DNA of 64,000 nt, taken from assembly GCF_001894985.1 (NCBI RefSeq), contig NZ_BCXG01000018.1:1-64000 (forward strand). The letters are read 5' to 3'. The position numbers were made by a program, and so were the translations under genes. The notes below the pieces were generated by a model that did not search any database, was not told where the DNA came from, and worked only from the letters and a program-made list of their open reading frames with translations. Position 1 is the stretch's first letter; each line of letters begins with the position of its first letter. Below, in pieces: positions 43,202-52,685 of the stretch. Source of the stretch: Rhodococcus tukisamuensis NBRC 100609 (GTDB lineage Bacteria; Actinomycetota; Actinomycetes; Mycobacteriales; Mycobacteriaceae).

Positions 43202-46200
43202 CTAGTTGCGCACGGCTCCATCAATTGCTCGATCGACTCCGTAGACACCGAGTTCGAGCAGGCGATCAAGGATATCGAGTAGCGCCGTGACGCGCCCTCG
43301 GTCGCGAGTCTGCGCCAACCCACGGACCACTAGATCCGAGATGTAATGAGCATGCCCGGCAGCACCAGTCCTGATGTCGGCCACATCATCACCATGGATG
43401 TTCAGAAAGTGGTGCGCAGCTAGGTCGACGAGATCGTCGACCTTGTCCGGCGCTTCCTGCAGCGTGATGAGCAGTTGCGGGGTCGCGTGCACGTAGCTTG
43501 GTGACGCGATCAAGTCAGCGAGGAACTCGGCGTAAGGACGCAGGTCGTCGCCACGCAGGTGGCCAGCCAGGGTGCCAACCTTCTTCCGAACCTCATCGTC
43601 ATCGTCATCCATCAGGCGGCGCAGAGTGGACAGCACGAGTTCTGAATCGGCGGATCGATCAACCCTTGCGGCGCAGACCTCAGCCAGCCCGCCTCGAACT
43701 TCCACATCGCTGACCAAGGCTCGCTCAACTAGGGCTGGACGACCCCATTGCAGCGCGGCGAATGCCGCCATGCGACCCCCTGCCCTCCGAACCTCGACAT
43801 CTGTTGAGCTGAGCATGCGATCGATAACCGGATCGATAACTTCTGGATCGGCGTTGCCGATGTAGATCATCAGGTCGTCCAACTTGTCCGAGGCGAGCAG
43901 GAGATCGTCGGCGTCGATAAGACGTTCGAAGGCTGCATAGGCCGTTGGCCGTGCATGCCGTAGGCAGGCCGCGATGGTATGGGCGACACAAGCGCGGACA
44001 CTCAGTACTGGATCGCTCGCCAGCTCGGCGAGGTGCGGGGCTACGAGTTCGGTGCGCGTGCCATCAGAGTCGTGGACCAGGAGGTTGCCGAGCGACTCGG
44101 CCAACGTTCCTCGTGAGGTGTTGAATCCGTTCTGGAACAAGTCACGTCCGGGTTGGTGGTCGTCTCGGCGTACGAAGACGGGCGAGTTGTCGACAGGGTC
44201 AGGAGCGTGCAGCGCCCGGTCTAGGACCATCTCAACGATGTCGAAGGGTGTCTCGTCATAGAGGTGACGGACCGCCCAGCCAAGCCAGCGGTCACAGTCG
44301 TCGAGGCCGAGGCTCATGACGTGACGGATCGCGTCGAAGACAGCGTGCTGCCCTTCCTCTGGAAAAGATGCTTCTCCGAAGCCCCACAGGATCGCAGCGG
44401 GATAGGCTGCGTTGGTCTCGGGCGTCAATTGCATGGCCAATCCAGCGAATCGAAGAGGGTCCTCAGCCGTGCGCGCCTTCAGCTGCTGGGCCAACTCGCG
44501 CGCACCGCCTACCGCGCTGCCGCAGTCACGGTCGTCGTTGTCGTGCTTTGCCATGGCCTGCAGCCACTGCGCGTTGCTCATCTTGCCTGTGGCTGGGCCA
44601 TCAATCGGCGACCCGACCGCGTAGATGGTGACGCCGGTCGGTGGCTCGGGCAAATCGCGGTCGAACTTGCGCTGGTACTCCTGTATCCGTCGAAGCCCCA
44701 ACGGTGATAACCGCCTGCGGTCGAGCGCTGATAGGAATTTGAAGGCGGTGTAGCCGAACGACTGGAGCCTGTGATGGAGGTCGGAAGATTGGTATGTCGC
44801 GGGAAGGTCTCGGAGCTGCTCCTCTAGCTGCAGGTGGACCTCATCGCTGACAATCGGCGCGATGGCCTCAACTACCTCGCGCGAGAGCCATTGCAAATCG
44901 GATAGGTAGCCCGCTTCCAGGCGGTTGCCGCCTTGGAGAATCAGCTCAGCTGCCCACGGGGCAAAGGTCACGCCCCCAGTAATCAGGGCGCGATACAACA
45001 ACGACTGCGCCGCGCCGTGGTCGTTAGCGGCCAGGAGCTGCAGCATCGACTCGATGGTTTCCGGCGACGTCTGCGCCCACTCTCCGAGTGCATCCGCCGT
45101 CCCGTCGTACAACGCGTCATCGACGTCGACGTACCTCGGCTCCGTTCGAAGCCTCAGGCTGAAATGCCGGTCGCGAAGAAGATCTTGCTCGTGGCGCTCG
45201 TAGTGTGTGGCCTCCATGACTGCCAGCAGATGCGGCACGAACGCCTCGGCGAACGCTTGCGGCTCTGCTTTGCACGCTATCTCGATCATCTGAGTAGCGC
45301 CGTACTCACGAATGCCAAGGAGGACCACCTTGCCGTCGCTGCCAAGCACCAGAGCAGACGGGCTCTCAACAAAACAGGCCTTGAGCATCTCGATTGCCCA
45401 GAGTGGCTGGTGTTCCGCAAGCTCGTGTGCCGAGAGCCAGAAGTTCTGATCGGCTGGGTTGATCTCGCCGGCGCGGACTGCGTCCAGCAACAGCTCGAAC
45501 AGCTGCCGGTGATGGTGCAGGTCGGCGCGCTGCGTCACCCTACGGAGCCAAGCCACGTAGTCGGGTGACTGGTTCCGCGACATCAGGAGGCCAGCCACCT
45601 CGGCGCAATGCTCGGCGCCGGCGTTACCCATCCAGTTAACGCTCCGATCGCGTAGTGCGACTTCGTCGCTGTCCAGCCACCTCTCGATGTGACCCTGGGC
45701 GTAGAACGGGCCGAACCAGGTAGGGCGTGCGAGCTGCAGAAACAGCCGTTTCGTGAGCGTGGATTCCCTCTCGGCAAGACGCAGCACAAGTTCGACATCC
45801 TCGAGCGTCGGAGCACTGACGTTCACGAATACGGCGACAACCGTCTCCTTAATGTGGAAGCGAACATCTGCGCTGCTGAGGACCGCCTCGACCTCCGTCC
45901 GGAACCGATCGGGATCTCGCTCACGGAGAAGCTCGAGGATCTGCCGCACCTGCGCGCGTCGGAACAGTTCTTGCTCCTGGGCGCAAAGGAATTCGACTAT
46001 CGACTGCTCTCGTGACAGCCACTGGCGGGCGAATGTGAAGTCGAAGAACGTCTCGTGAAAGAAGGAGACCCGGTCGTCTTCGATCGCGATGACCTGTTCG
46101 GAGGCGAGAACCCGCGCGTGTTTGATGAAGTCGCCAGGACCGAGGATCTCGACGGGGATGGACAACGTCTGGTTGTCGCTCGCGGTGTTGGCGATCCGGG

Positions 46201-47782
46201 CCAGCACGTCGTTGAACAACGTTCCGGGCCGTCGCTCCTCGGAGGTCTGTTCTTTGCGCTGCCAGAATGCTTCGAAGAGCGATCCTCGGGAGGTGAAGTT
46301 CAGGGCACCTGGCTGGTCGGCGATCGTCTCGAGCAGGACGAGGTTGAGCGGTGACCTGAGGAGTGCACGTTGCGTAGCAGTAAGCAAGTCGGGATCGAGA
46401 CCCATGGCTGAGACAGCGTCCGCCGCCGCTTCGTCTGGTAGCGGCTCAACGGTCAGGCGCTCGACATCGTTCCGCGTATCGAGTTTGCGGATGCGGTGGT
46501 CGTTCTCGACGTCGAATAGTCGGCAGGCCAAGATGACGCGCACCCCGTCAACCGCCGTTGCTTCTTGAATGAGATCGGCAATGACGTCGTAGCGCTCCGA
46601 GAGGCGACCGGACGCTAGCGACACGGCGTCGAGTTGGTCGATGATCAGGAAGGCCTCGCGGCCGTCTGCCGCCTGTCGCAGCGCCGCAACCGGCGAGGTC
46701 GAGAGGCCCAGCTGAATGCCCAGTTCGACGGTCGAACCGAAGGCGCCACGGCGGTCAAGCCGGAACGCCAATACCTCGGCGTCCTGTGCCTCGAACTCGC
46801 GCGCAGCCTGGTAAAGCACAGAACTCTTGCCGCCACCGCCAGCCCCGACAACGAGTGCGAGACGGGTTATTCCCATCAGTTCGACGAGGTCTGCAGCCTC
46901 TGTCCTATTGATCGGCGGCGTGAGTAGCTCGCGCTCGATCGTGCCTCGCCAACTCTGGGTCGTCGCTACGACCTGCTCGTGGGAGGTGCGTTGTGCCACC
47001 GAGTCGCGCGCCGTGATGCCCTTGCGGGCGAGACTGGCGAGCAGCTCGCGTCGAGTCAGACGCTTTCGGAGATTATCGAGTAGGACGGCGCCAATCGCTG
47101 TCGCAATGAGGTCGCCCGCGGCGCCCTCCAAGCTCACATCAGCGAGCATGGTGTTGGTCATGACTAGCTGCTCTTCGACCTCGATCTCGATCCACATACC
47201 GCGCAGGGCCTGCCAGGCCCCCTCAGAGCTTCCGAAGACATTCGCCGCAGTCAGCTCATCGAAGATTGGTCTCAACTCGCGCGTGAGCTGATGCGCAACG
47301 AACAGCTGTGCGTCCGCCGATTGCCGTGACAGGCCAGTCATGACCCGAAGTGCCCCGCTCGGAGTCATCGAACTGAAGTGGAACTCACGTCCAGCGGCAA
47401 CGTGGCGAGCAGCTGCCGCCAAGACGCCGCGACCTCTGAGGGCTGCGATCGTCCAGTGATCGGTGATGTTGTTCTGGCGCTTCACCTGGGTCACCGCGAT
47501 GTCGCCGTGCTCGTTGACGTAGGTGAACTCCGAGCCGTCAGCCAGTTCAGGGTCGATCTCCTCGAGCGTGAGACTGCGGCGCTCGTCCTGGATGCAGAGC
47601 AGAGCGTGACGGATGGCCCAGGCCAACTCGTATTTATTGCCTAGCTTGTCCGCGACGCCACCACTGGCGCCGGCCATTCGGGGCGGTGCCGGATGCTGTG
47701 GCGTGGGAGTTGCCGCGCTGCTCGACTGTTCGGATTTCTCGATCTCCCCTTCAGATGGATAGGGACGAGGAGTGCCGGTCAC
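43202..47782 (-). CDS. second large STAND NTPase with Cap4/DUF4297-like nuclease domain (probable anti-phage protein)
   Basis: About 1526 residues from GTG 47782; no clear ribosome-binding site precedes it and ATG 47677 is an alternative. After a disordered 40-residue start, YELAWAIRHAL (E52) and EHGDIAVTQVKRQ (D94, Q99, K101) match the dsDNA-nuclease core of Cap4/DUF4297. A P-loop VGAGGGGKSS (312-321) and Walker B AFLIIDQLD (377-385) form a STAND ATPase. The long C-terminus holds helical HEAT-like repeats (SADSELVLSTLRRLMDDDDDEVRKKVGTL near its end). It is a likely sensor-activated nuclease against phage. It is not closely similar to the neighbouring NTPase, so the two probably detect different triggers. 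Confidence 0.8.
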   Translation of the reverse strand: MTGTPRPYPSEGEIEKSEQSSSAATPTPQHPAPPRMAGASGGVADKLGNKYELAWAIRHALLCIQDERRSLTLEEIDPELADGSEFTYVNEHGDIAVTQVKRQNNITDHWTIAALRGRGVLAAAARHVAAGREFHFSSMTPSGALRVMTGLSRQSADAQLFVAHQLTRELRPIFDELTAANVFGSSEGAWQALRGMWIEIEVEEQLVMTNTMLADVSLEGAAGDLIATAIGAVLLDNLRKRLTRRELLASLARKGITARDSVAQRTSHEQVVATTQSWRGTIERELLTPPINRTEAADLVELMGITRLALVVGAGGGGKSSVLYQAAREFEAQDAEVLAFRLDRRGAFGSTVELGIQLGLSTSPVAALRQAADGREAFLIIDQLDAVSLASGRLSERYDVIADLIQEATAVDGVRVILACRLFDVENDHRIRKLDTRNDVERLTVEPLPDEAAADAVSAMGLDPDLLTATQRALLRSPLNLVLLETIADQPGALNFTSRGSLFEAFWQRKEQTSEERRPGTLFNDVLARIANTASDNQTLSIPVEILGPGDFIKHARVLASEQVIAIEDDRVSFFHETFFDFTFARQWLSREQSIVEFLCAQEQELFRRAQVRQILELLRERDPDRFRTEVEAVLSSADVRFHIKETVVAVFVNVSAPTLEDVELVLRLAERESTLTKRLFLQLARPTWFGPFYAQGHIERWLDSDEVALRDRSVNWMGNAGAEHCAEVAGLLMSRNQSPDYVAWLRRVTQRADLHHHRQLFELLLDAVRAGEINPADQNFWLSAHELAEHQPLWAIEMLKACFVESPSALVLGSDGKVVLLGIREYGATQMIEIACKAEPQAFAEAFVPHLLAVMEATHYERHEQDLLRDRHFSLRLRTEPRYVDVDDALYDGTADALGEWAQTSPETIESMLQLLAANDHGAAQSLLYRALITGGVTFAPWAAELILQGGNRLEAGYLSDLQWLSREVVEAIAPIVSDEVHLQLEEQLRDLPATYQSSDLHHRLQSFGYTAFKFLSALDRRRLSPLGLRRIQEYQRKFDRDLPEPPTGVTIYAVGSPIDGPATGKMSNAQWLQAMAKHDNDDRDCGSAVGGARELAQQLKARTAEDPLRFAGLAMQLTPETNAAYPAAILWGFGEASFPEEGQHAVFDAIRHVMSLGLDDCDRWLGWAVRHLYDETPFDIVEMVLDRALHAPDPVDNSPVFVRRDDHQPGRDLFQNGFNTSRGTLAESLGNLLVHDSDGTRTELVAPHLAELASDPVLSVRACVAHTIAACLRHARPTAYAAFERLIDADDLLLASDKLDDLMIYIGNADPEVIDPVIDRMLSSTDVEVRRAGGRMAAFAALQWGRPALVERALVSDVEVRGGLAEVCAARVDRSADSELVLSTLRRLMDDDDDEVRKKVGTLAGHLRGDDLRPYAEFLADLIASPSYVHATPQLLITLQEAPDKVDDLVDLAAHHFLNIHGDDVADIRTGAAGHAHYISDLVVRGLAQTRDRGRVTALLDILDRLLELGVYGVDRAIDGAVRN

Positions 47783-48449
47783 AGCAACAGGCTAGTTCCG
47801 CCCGGCGACATTCGCCGCCGCGGCCCAATTCCAGTGTTCGGCACACCGTTGACCGGGCTTCCGCCCGGACCCGCAGTCCGGTTGCGGCCACTCTCCCGAT
47901 CGACGGCGCGAATCCGTCACCGGAACAGGTCTGGCGTGTCATATGTCTCCTCACCCTGTGTCAGCGCGAAGAGGCGTACTTCCCCGACACAGGATCGAGT
48001 GTCCCGAAACCTTGGTTGTGACGAACCCCGCTAGTCGGGCTTCATGGCAGATCCACCCAGCTCACACCGTCCCAGAAGTTTGTTCCAGAACAGGGTGCCG
48101 AAACCCTGATTCAGAACTAACTTCGGACGAGTGCGCGGTCGATCTCACGCTGAACCGTCCAGTTGCACCTGCCGCGGCGTCAACCAAACAAGGCACGCCC
48201 AACATCTGGGTCCTCGAGTCCGAGCGCCGGTTGCACCGGTCCTCTGCATGAGGCCGTCAAGTCCCGTCCCGTCGCAGTTCCAGGTCGGGCGGTATCGATG
48301 ATGGGACTGCCCCAGTTCGGTTCATTCATCAACCGATCCAGGATGCAATCTCCACAGTTGTGACCTGCGCTGACTGCACCTAGATGCCTGATGTCCGCTG
48401 CATAGACTTGCTGCACGGTTAGATTCACAACTTGGCATGAGGAGATCCG
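47783..48449. other. 667-bp intergenic region
   Basis: No convincing gene was found on either strand. The ATG at 48450 of the next gene is preceded by GAGGAGA. No clear inverted repeat was seen. Confidence 0.5.
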
Positions 48450-49196
48450 ATGGCTGCGACGAGTAGGCGCACCGGCCACGATGACCCGGCCGCCCGCCGA
48501 GTGCGACTGCGTCTTGTCGCCAACCTCACCGAGGACGACGCCGCTGCCGTCCGTACCGCCGCCGCTCTGTCGCCCGAACAGACCGGCCTCCTGATGCAGC
48601 GACTGATCGCGAACCACAAGGTCACCCTCGTCCCGGCACCGGAACGGAAATCCGACAACGGATCCGACGCACTGCTGCCGGCGTTAATCGAACTGCTGGC
48701 CAAGGCCAACCCCGACGAGGTTGCGCGGGTCGCATCCGCCGTGACCACCGACGACGACCTCGACTCCGCTGCGTGGGGTCCGCATCCCGCCGCGGCAGAG
48801 GCTCTCGAGGCCGTCCTAGGAGACCTCCACGACCAGTACGGTGCCCGCCAGGCCCTCGCAGACAGTGGCCTGACCTGCAAGCAAGCCGCTGCCCTGCTCG
48901 GTGTTCGGGAACAGGCGATCACCGCGAAGATCGACGAGGGCAAGCTGATCGGAATCAAGCGCGGCCGCGAGTGGCGACTGCCGGCGTGGCAGTTCGTCCC
49001 CGACAACGCCGCCGGCATCGTCCCCGGCCTGGACGAGCTGCAAAAGGTGTTCCCCGGCGGCCCGGTCAGCCTGTCGGCGTGGATGGCCGCCCCCAGCGTC
49101 GAGTTCGACGGGCGCACCCCGCTGCAGGATGTGCTCGCGCACGGCCCCGACCGAGTCATCGCACACGCTGCACGCCTCACGGCCTCCGCACGGTGA
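48450..49196 (+). CDS. helix-turn-helix protein with MbcA/ParS-like antitoxin C-terminal domain
   Basis: This 248-residue protein has a helical N-terminus and an excisionase-type helix-turn-helix at ~141-175 (LTCKQAAALLGVREQAITAK). A C-terminal domain at ~178-245 contains LPAWQF, PGLDELQKVFPGG, LSAWMAAPSVEFDGRTPLQDVL. That last part matches the toxin-binding domain of RES-type (MbcA/ParS) antitoxins. No RES toxin gene follows; only broken frames lie at 49197-49560. The TniQ protein 4.5 kb downstream carries a related C-terminal domain, so this protein may regulate the transposon (inference). Confidence 0.75.
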   Translation: MAATSRRTGHDDPAARRVRLRLVANLTEDDAAAVRTAAALSPEQTGLLMQRLIANHKVTLVPAPERKSDNGSDALLPALIELLAKANPDEVARVASAVTTDDDLDSAAWGPHPAAAEALEAVLGDLHDQYGARQALADSGLTCKQAAALLGVREQAITAKIDEGKLIGIKRGREWRLPAWQFVPDNAAGIVPGLDELQKVFPGGPVSLSAWMAAPSVEFDGRTPLQDVLAHGPDRVIAHAARLTASAR

Positions 49197-49463
49197 AGTC
49201 GCTCGGCGCCCAGTCGCGACCGCACCTCGGCTCATCCTGCCCTCGAACCCGACTGAACCAATCCGGTCAGCCAGCCTCGGGCCGGCCAAAGAAGTGCACG
49301 TTATGGCCGTCCTGGATTGCTCGAACCTCGACCTGCCGAGCGTGCTGGGCATACGCATCTACCTGATCTTGGTTGCGCGATCCGAACACATGACGTCTAA
49401 AGGACTACAGAAACCCTGCGTCGACCTGTGGCGGGAACCCGACCGACGACGTAGATTCACATC

Positions 49464-49506
49464 AATCGGATCTGCTCGGCACAAAAATTACATAGCAGAT
49501 CCGATT
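49464..49506. promoter_or_regulatory. 13-bp inverted repeat upstream of the tns operon
   Basis: AATCGGATCTGCT (49464-49476) and AGCAGATCCGATT (49494-49506) are perfect arms around an AT-rich 17-base loop. The symmetric GATC-containing arms look like a regulator site. Confidence 0.5.
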
Positions 49507-49580
49507 TCCACAGAGCCCCTTCCTGCTCGTTGCAGTCGGATCACCCACCGACACAACCTGTCAGCGGAAGGAGTGGCTCA

Positions 49581-49674
49581 CTTGAATGTCACCGCCATGC
49601 TCACCCCGGAGGCCACTTCGTGGTGCGCCAGAGCAGGGGGAGGTGCGCCGACGGCCAGCCCTCGATCCAAGTAA
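49581..49674 (+). CDS. possible 30-residue peptide
   Basis: TTG 49581 lies seven bases after GGAAGGAG. The 30-residue product starts LNVTAMLTPEATSWCARAGG. It ends two bases before a hairpin at 49676. The signals are good but the peptide has no recognised relative. Confidence 0.25.
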
Positions 49675-49675
49675 A

Positions 49676-49699
49676 AAGCCGGCCTTGCCGGGCCGGCTT
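49676..49699 (-). terminator. hairpin with U-tract on the minus strand
   Basis: AAGCCGGCC (49676-49684) and GGCCGGCTT (49691-49699) form a stem. On the minus strand it is followed by a run of T (A-run 49673-49677 on plus). It can end transcripts coming leftward from the tns operon side or, less well, rightward ones. Confidence 0.55.
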
Positions 49700-49761
49700 C
49701 TAACTCGTTCAGCGGGTGCAACCGCTGTCCTATCTCATTCGATGAAAGTCGAGGCTTTCGT

Positions 49762-50703
49762 ATGTCTATTTCACCGTACCCATCGGAGCCTGTCAACACA
49801 GACGAGACTGCCGACTCGCCCGAACCAATACCGACCAGTCAGCCGGGCCAAAGCACTGAATATCCCGAGGTCGCGGCGGGTGTGTCGGTGAGCGCGCGGC
49901 GCGGCGTACGCCGCTACCAATCCGAGATTGCGAAGCTTCTTGCCAATCCGCTCGACCGAAAGACGACACTCGAATCTCTCTCGAACCCTGCGGTTCGCCG
50001 GTCCGCTATCAGTGGGTGTCTCGCCGCCACATGGAACGGGCACCGAGTAGTGATCAAGCGGCCGAGTTTCCTTGCGAGAGTCCCTTTGGACCAGTTGCTT
50101 CCGGTCCGGCGGCTCGGTTCGAATCCGGATGCACGGTCGAACCTCTGCATTCACACGACCCGACGAGGCTCGGTCCCGCATGTGGTGTGGGCCGAGTCGA
50201 AGCTTGAGGCGCTGTGGATGGTCGAACTCGATCGCCTTCACGGTGACTACGAGTCCCAAGCATGTGCGCTGGTATGGCCTGTGGGTGAGCGGATGGTCAT
50301 CCAGTTCCCGGACCTCGTCGTACGATCGGGCTCGACCACAGCGATCTGGAGTGTGCGCAGCGCTCGCAGGCGCTCGGAGTACGCGTCGTTCATGCTCAGC
50401 GTTCTGATACCAGAAACCGCAGCAGCACATGGACTCTCATATCATCTCGCCGGCGACATATCCTTGCAGCGTGCCGCAAACCTACGGGTAATGGACGCTT
50501 TGCGATGGAAGTCCTCCGTCACCTCACAGTCCGGATGGGCCAACGTCGTGGCCACCCGGCCTACCACGCTCGGCGCAGTCGTCGAGGCCGCGGGCGGCGG
50601 CGCGTATGGTCGCGCCATTGCACTGCGCGGTCTCGCGCAAGTTCACTACGACACCGATCTCGAACGCCCCTTCGGCCGCACGAGTGCGGTGGTGTGGCGA
50701 TGA
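49762..50703 (+). CDS. tnsA: TnsA-like transposon endonuclease
   Basis: A 313-residue protein with a PD-(D/E)xK nuclease core: AESKLEALWMVELDRL (catalytic Glu at ~145 or 149), QFPDLVV (D184), then IWSVRSARRR where Q/E-x-K is expected. TnsA makes the 5' cuts that free Tn7-like elements for cut-and-paste movement. The SVR at 197-199 differs from the E. coli Tn7 residues (Q130, K132). Related actinobacterial proteins often have DVR here, so activity may persist with changed chemistry. ATG 49762 has GAGG upstream, and the stop overlaps tnsB (ATGA). Confidence 0.8.
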   Translation: MSISPYPSEPVNTDETADSPEPIPTSQPGQSTEYPEVAAGVSVSARRGVRRYQSEIAKLLANPLDRKTTLESLSNPAVRRSAISGCLAATWNGHRVVIKRPSFLARVPLDQLLPVRRLGSNPDARSNLCIHTTRRGSVPHVVWAESKLEALWMVELDRLHGDYESQACALVWPVGERMVIQFPDLVVRSGSTTAIWSVRSARRRSEYASFMLSVLIPETAAAHGLSYHLAGDISLQRAANLRVMDALRWKSSVTSQSGWANVVATRPTTLGAVVEAAGGGAYGRAIALRGLAQVHYDTDLERPFGRTSAVVWR

Positions 50704-52685
50704 AGGCGGACGAGTTCGGCCCGGGGTCACTGCTCGAGATTGACGGTATGACCGCAGTCGTCGAGAGCATTGCCGTCCGAGGGGGATCGGTGGCGGTAAC
50801 GGTACGTGAAGAGGAATCTGGCGAGCTTCATGAAATCTCGCTCGCCGACGCGATCCGATTGGTTCGGTTGTTCGCACGAGTCGCCACCCCACGAGTGTCG
50901 GAGCCGGGAGATGTACTAGACGATCTACCCGACCATGCCCGATCAACTGCGTTGGATCGTGCAAAGCACGTGCGGCAGATCATCTTCGGCGATCCAGATG
51001 ACTCAGACCGACGATACTCGAAGGTATCGACGACCGAGCCTCAGCGGCTTGAGGCCAAGGCTGCAGAACTCCGTGGGGTACGTGGGTACTCACGAGCGAA
51101 TCTCTACCGATTCGTCGCTGCGTTCAAGTCCGGTGGCGTACGCGCTCTCGCGCCATATCAACCTGAGGGGCCCACAGGGGCCGATCCTCGGCGGGGACTC
51201 GGTGAAGCCACTCTCGACGTGGTCCACCGCGAGCTCATGGGCCTCGCTCGTCATGGGTCCACCATCAACGTGCAGGCTCGGATAACTCGGATTCGGCGAG
51301 CGCTTTCCTCCGATGGGATCGATGACCCCATGTTGACCCCAGGCCGACTCGAAGCAGTAGTTCGTGCGATCTCGAAAGATCTCAGGCTGGGCTCGACGGC
51401 GAAGACACGACGGCAGTTGCTCGCCCGCGCGGCACGCGGCAATCGACGAGCGGCCCCTGCATTCCCCGGTGAGCGCGTCGAAGTCGACTCGACCTGGATG
51501 AACACGCTCGTTACCTGCCCGCAGACGGGTCGCGAGTTCCGCCCGTGGATCTGTGTTGCGGTCGATATCGCCACCCGCCTGACGACGGTCCGAGTTACAC
51601 CCGGCACTCCATCTGGTCGAGATATTCGGCTCCTGCTCTTCGATGTCATGGCGCCACTCGTGCTTCCCGACCACCCGCGACCGCACCTGCCCATTCTCGG
51701 TGTGCCCCAGTCGGTCAGCGTCCCTGGATTCGAGATTGGGACGCTGGTTACCGACAATGGCGCCGAGTACGCGAATCGCGGCATCGTTGATCTCTGCGCC
51801 CGCGTGGGCATCTCCATCGAGCTTGGTCGCACGAAACGCGGCATGGACAAACCGCATGTCGAATCGGCGAATCGCATCCTCGACATCATGCAGCAGGACC
51901 TTCCCGGCTACGTAGGACGATCGGCAGAACATCGAGGCTCGGCCGTTAATCCCGAACTTTCACTGGCAGCGCTGCAGGAGATCTGCCGGGAGTGGGCCGC
52001 AACCGTATACGCCCACCGCCCTCATTCGGGGCTTCCCACCCTCACGAGCCCTGGGAAGTACTACACCCCGATGCAAGCGTATGAGGTCGCAATCCGGCGC
52101 GGCGGCCGCATCGACGTCAGTCCGCACCCTGACGACATCTTCGGGTTCCTCGAGAGCAGGGAATGCGCGATCTCCTCCGACGGTGTGCACCTGGCCGGAT
52201 TTCGATACTTCGGCGACTGCTTGCGTGATGCAGTCAACGAGCGAATCACCCCAACGTCGAGGCTGGGAAATCGGCGCCGCTTCTACTTGGACACCTACGA
52301 CAGGTCTCGAATCTTCTTCCGGGACGATGACGGTCGTTGGCACACCCTGTTCGCGATTCACACCACCGGGGAAGCGATCCCGGCATTCAGTGATGTACTT
52401 GCCAAGGACTTGGCCACACACCTTGGTGGGCTTCACGGACGTCGAGTTCGCGGAGACGTCGCAGTCGCATTCTCCGAGTTCATCGACGACTGCGCAACGC
52501 GACACCCAATCAAATGGTCCAAGGATCGACACCGAGTAGCCGATGCCCTCCCCGACCCAATCGGGAGTACCGGTAGCGCCGGTATCCCAGCCTTGCCTGA
52601 ACTCCAGCCCCCGCCTGAGGATCTTGCACTGTTCGGTCACTGGACTGACCTCGACGACGAGGACGACACGGAGGACTGGTCATGA
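50700..52685 (+). CDS. tnsB: TnsB/TniA-type DDE transposase
   Basis: A 661-residue transposase. The RNase H-like core has D263 in VEVDSTWMN, D352 in LVTDNGAEY and E388 in KPHVESANRI. An N-terminal DNA-binding region (to ~240, with YSRANLYRFVAAFKSGG) and a C-terminal Mu-type domain follow the TniA/TnsB plan. It binds the element ends and joins them to target DNA. The start is the ATG overlapping the tnsA stop; its own stop overlaps the tnsC ATG. The last ~25 residues are very acidic (DLDDEDDTEDW), perhaps the contact for TnsC. Confidence 0.9.
   Translation: MKADEFGPGSLLEIDGMTAVVESIAVRGGSVAVTVREEESGELHEISLADAIRLVRLFARVATPRVSEPGDVLDDLPDHARSTALDRAKHVRQIIFGDPDDSDRRYSKVSTTEPQRLEAKAAELRGVRGYSRANLYRFVAAFKSGGVRALAPYQPEGPTGADPRRGLGEATLDVVHRELMGLARHGSTINVQARITRIRRALSSDGIDDPMLTPGRLEAVVRAISKDLRLGSTAKTRRQLLARAARGNRRAAPAFPGERVEVDSTWMNTLVTCPQTGREFRPWICVAVDIATRLTTVRVTPGTPSGRDIRLLLFDVMAPLVLPDHPRPHLPILGVPQSVSVPGFEIGTLVTDNGAEYANRGIVDLCARVGISIELGRTKRGMDKPHVESANRILDIMQQDLPGYVGRSAEHRGSAVNPELSLAALQEICREWAATVYAHRPHSGLPTLTSPGKYYTPMQAYEVAIRRGGRIDVSPHPDDIFGFLESRECAISSDGVHLAGFRYFGDCLRDAVNERITPTSRLGNRRRFYLDTYDRSRIFFRDDDGRWHTLFAIHTTGEAIPAFSDVLAKDLATHLGGLHGRRVRGDVAVAFSEFIDDCATRHPIKWSKDRHRVADALPDPIGSTGSAGIPALPELQPPPEDLALFGHWTDLDDEDDTEDWS

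Noticed and set aside
49197-49560. RES-type toxin gene partnering the antitoxin-like protein
   Set aside because: All three plus frames were read; none shows RES-domain motifs and they are interrupted or lack a start signal.
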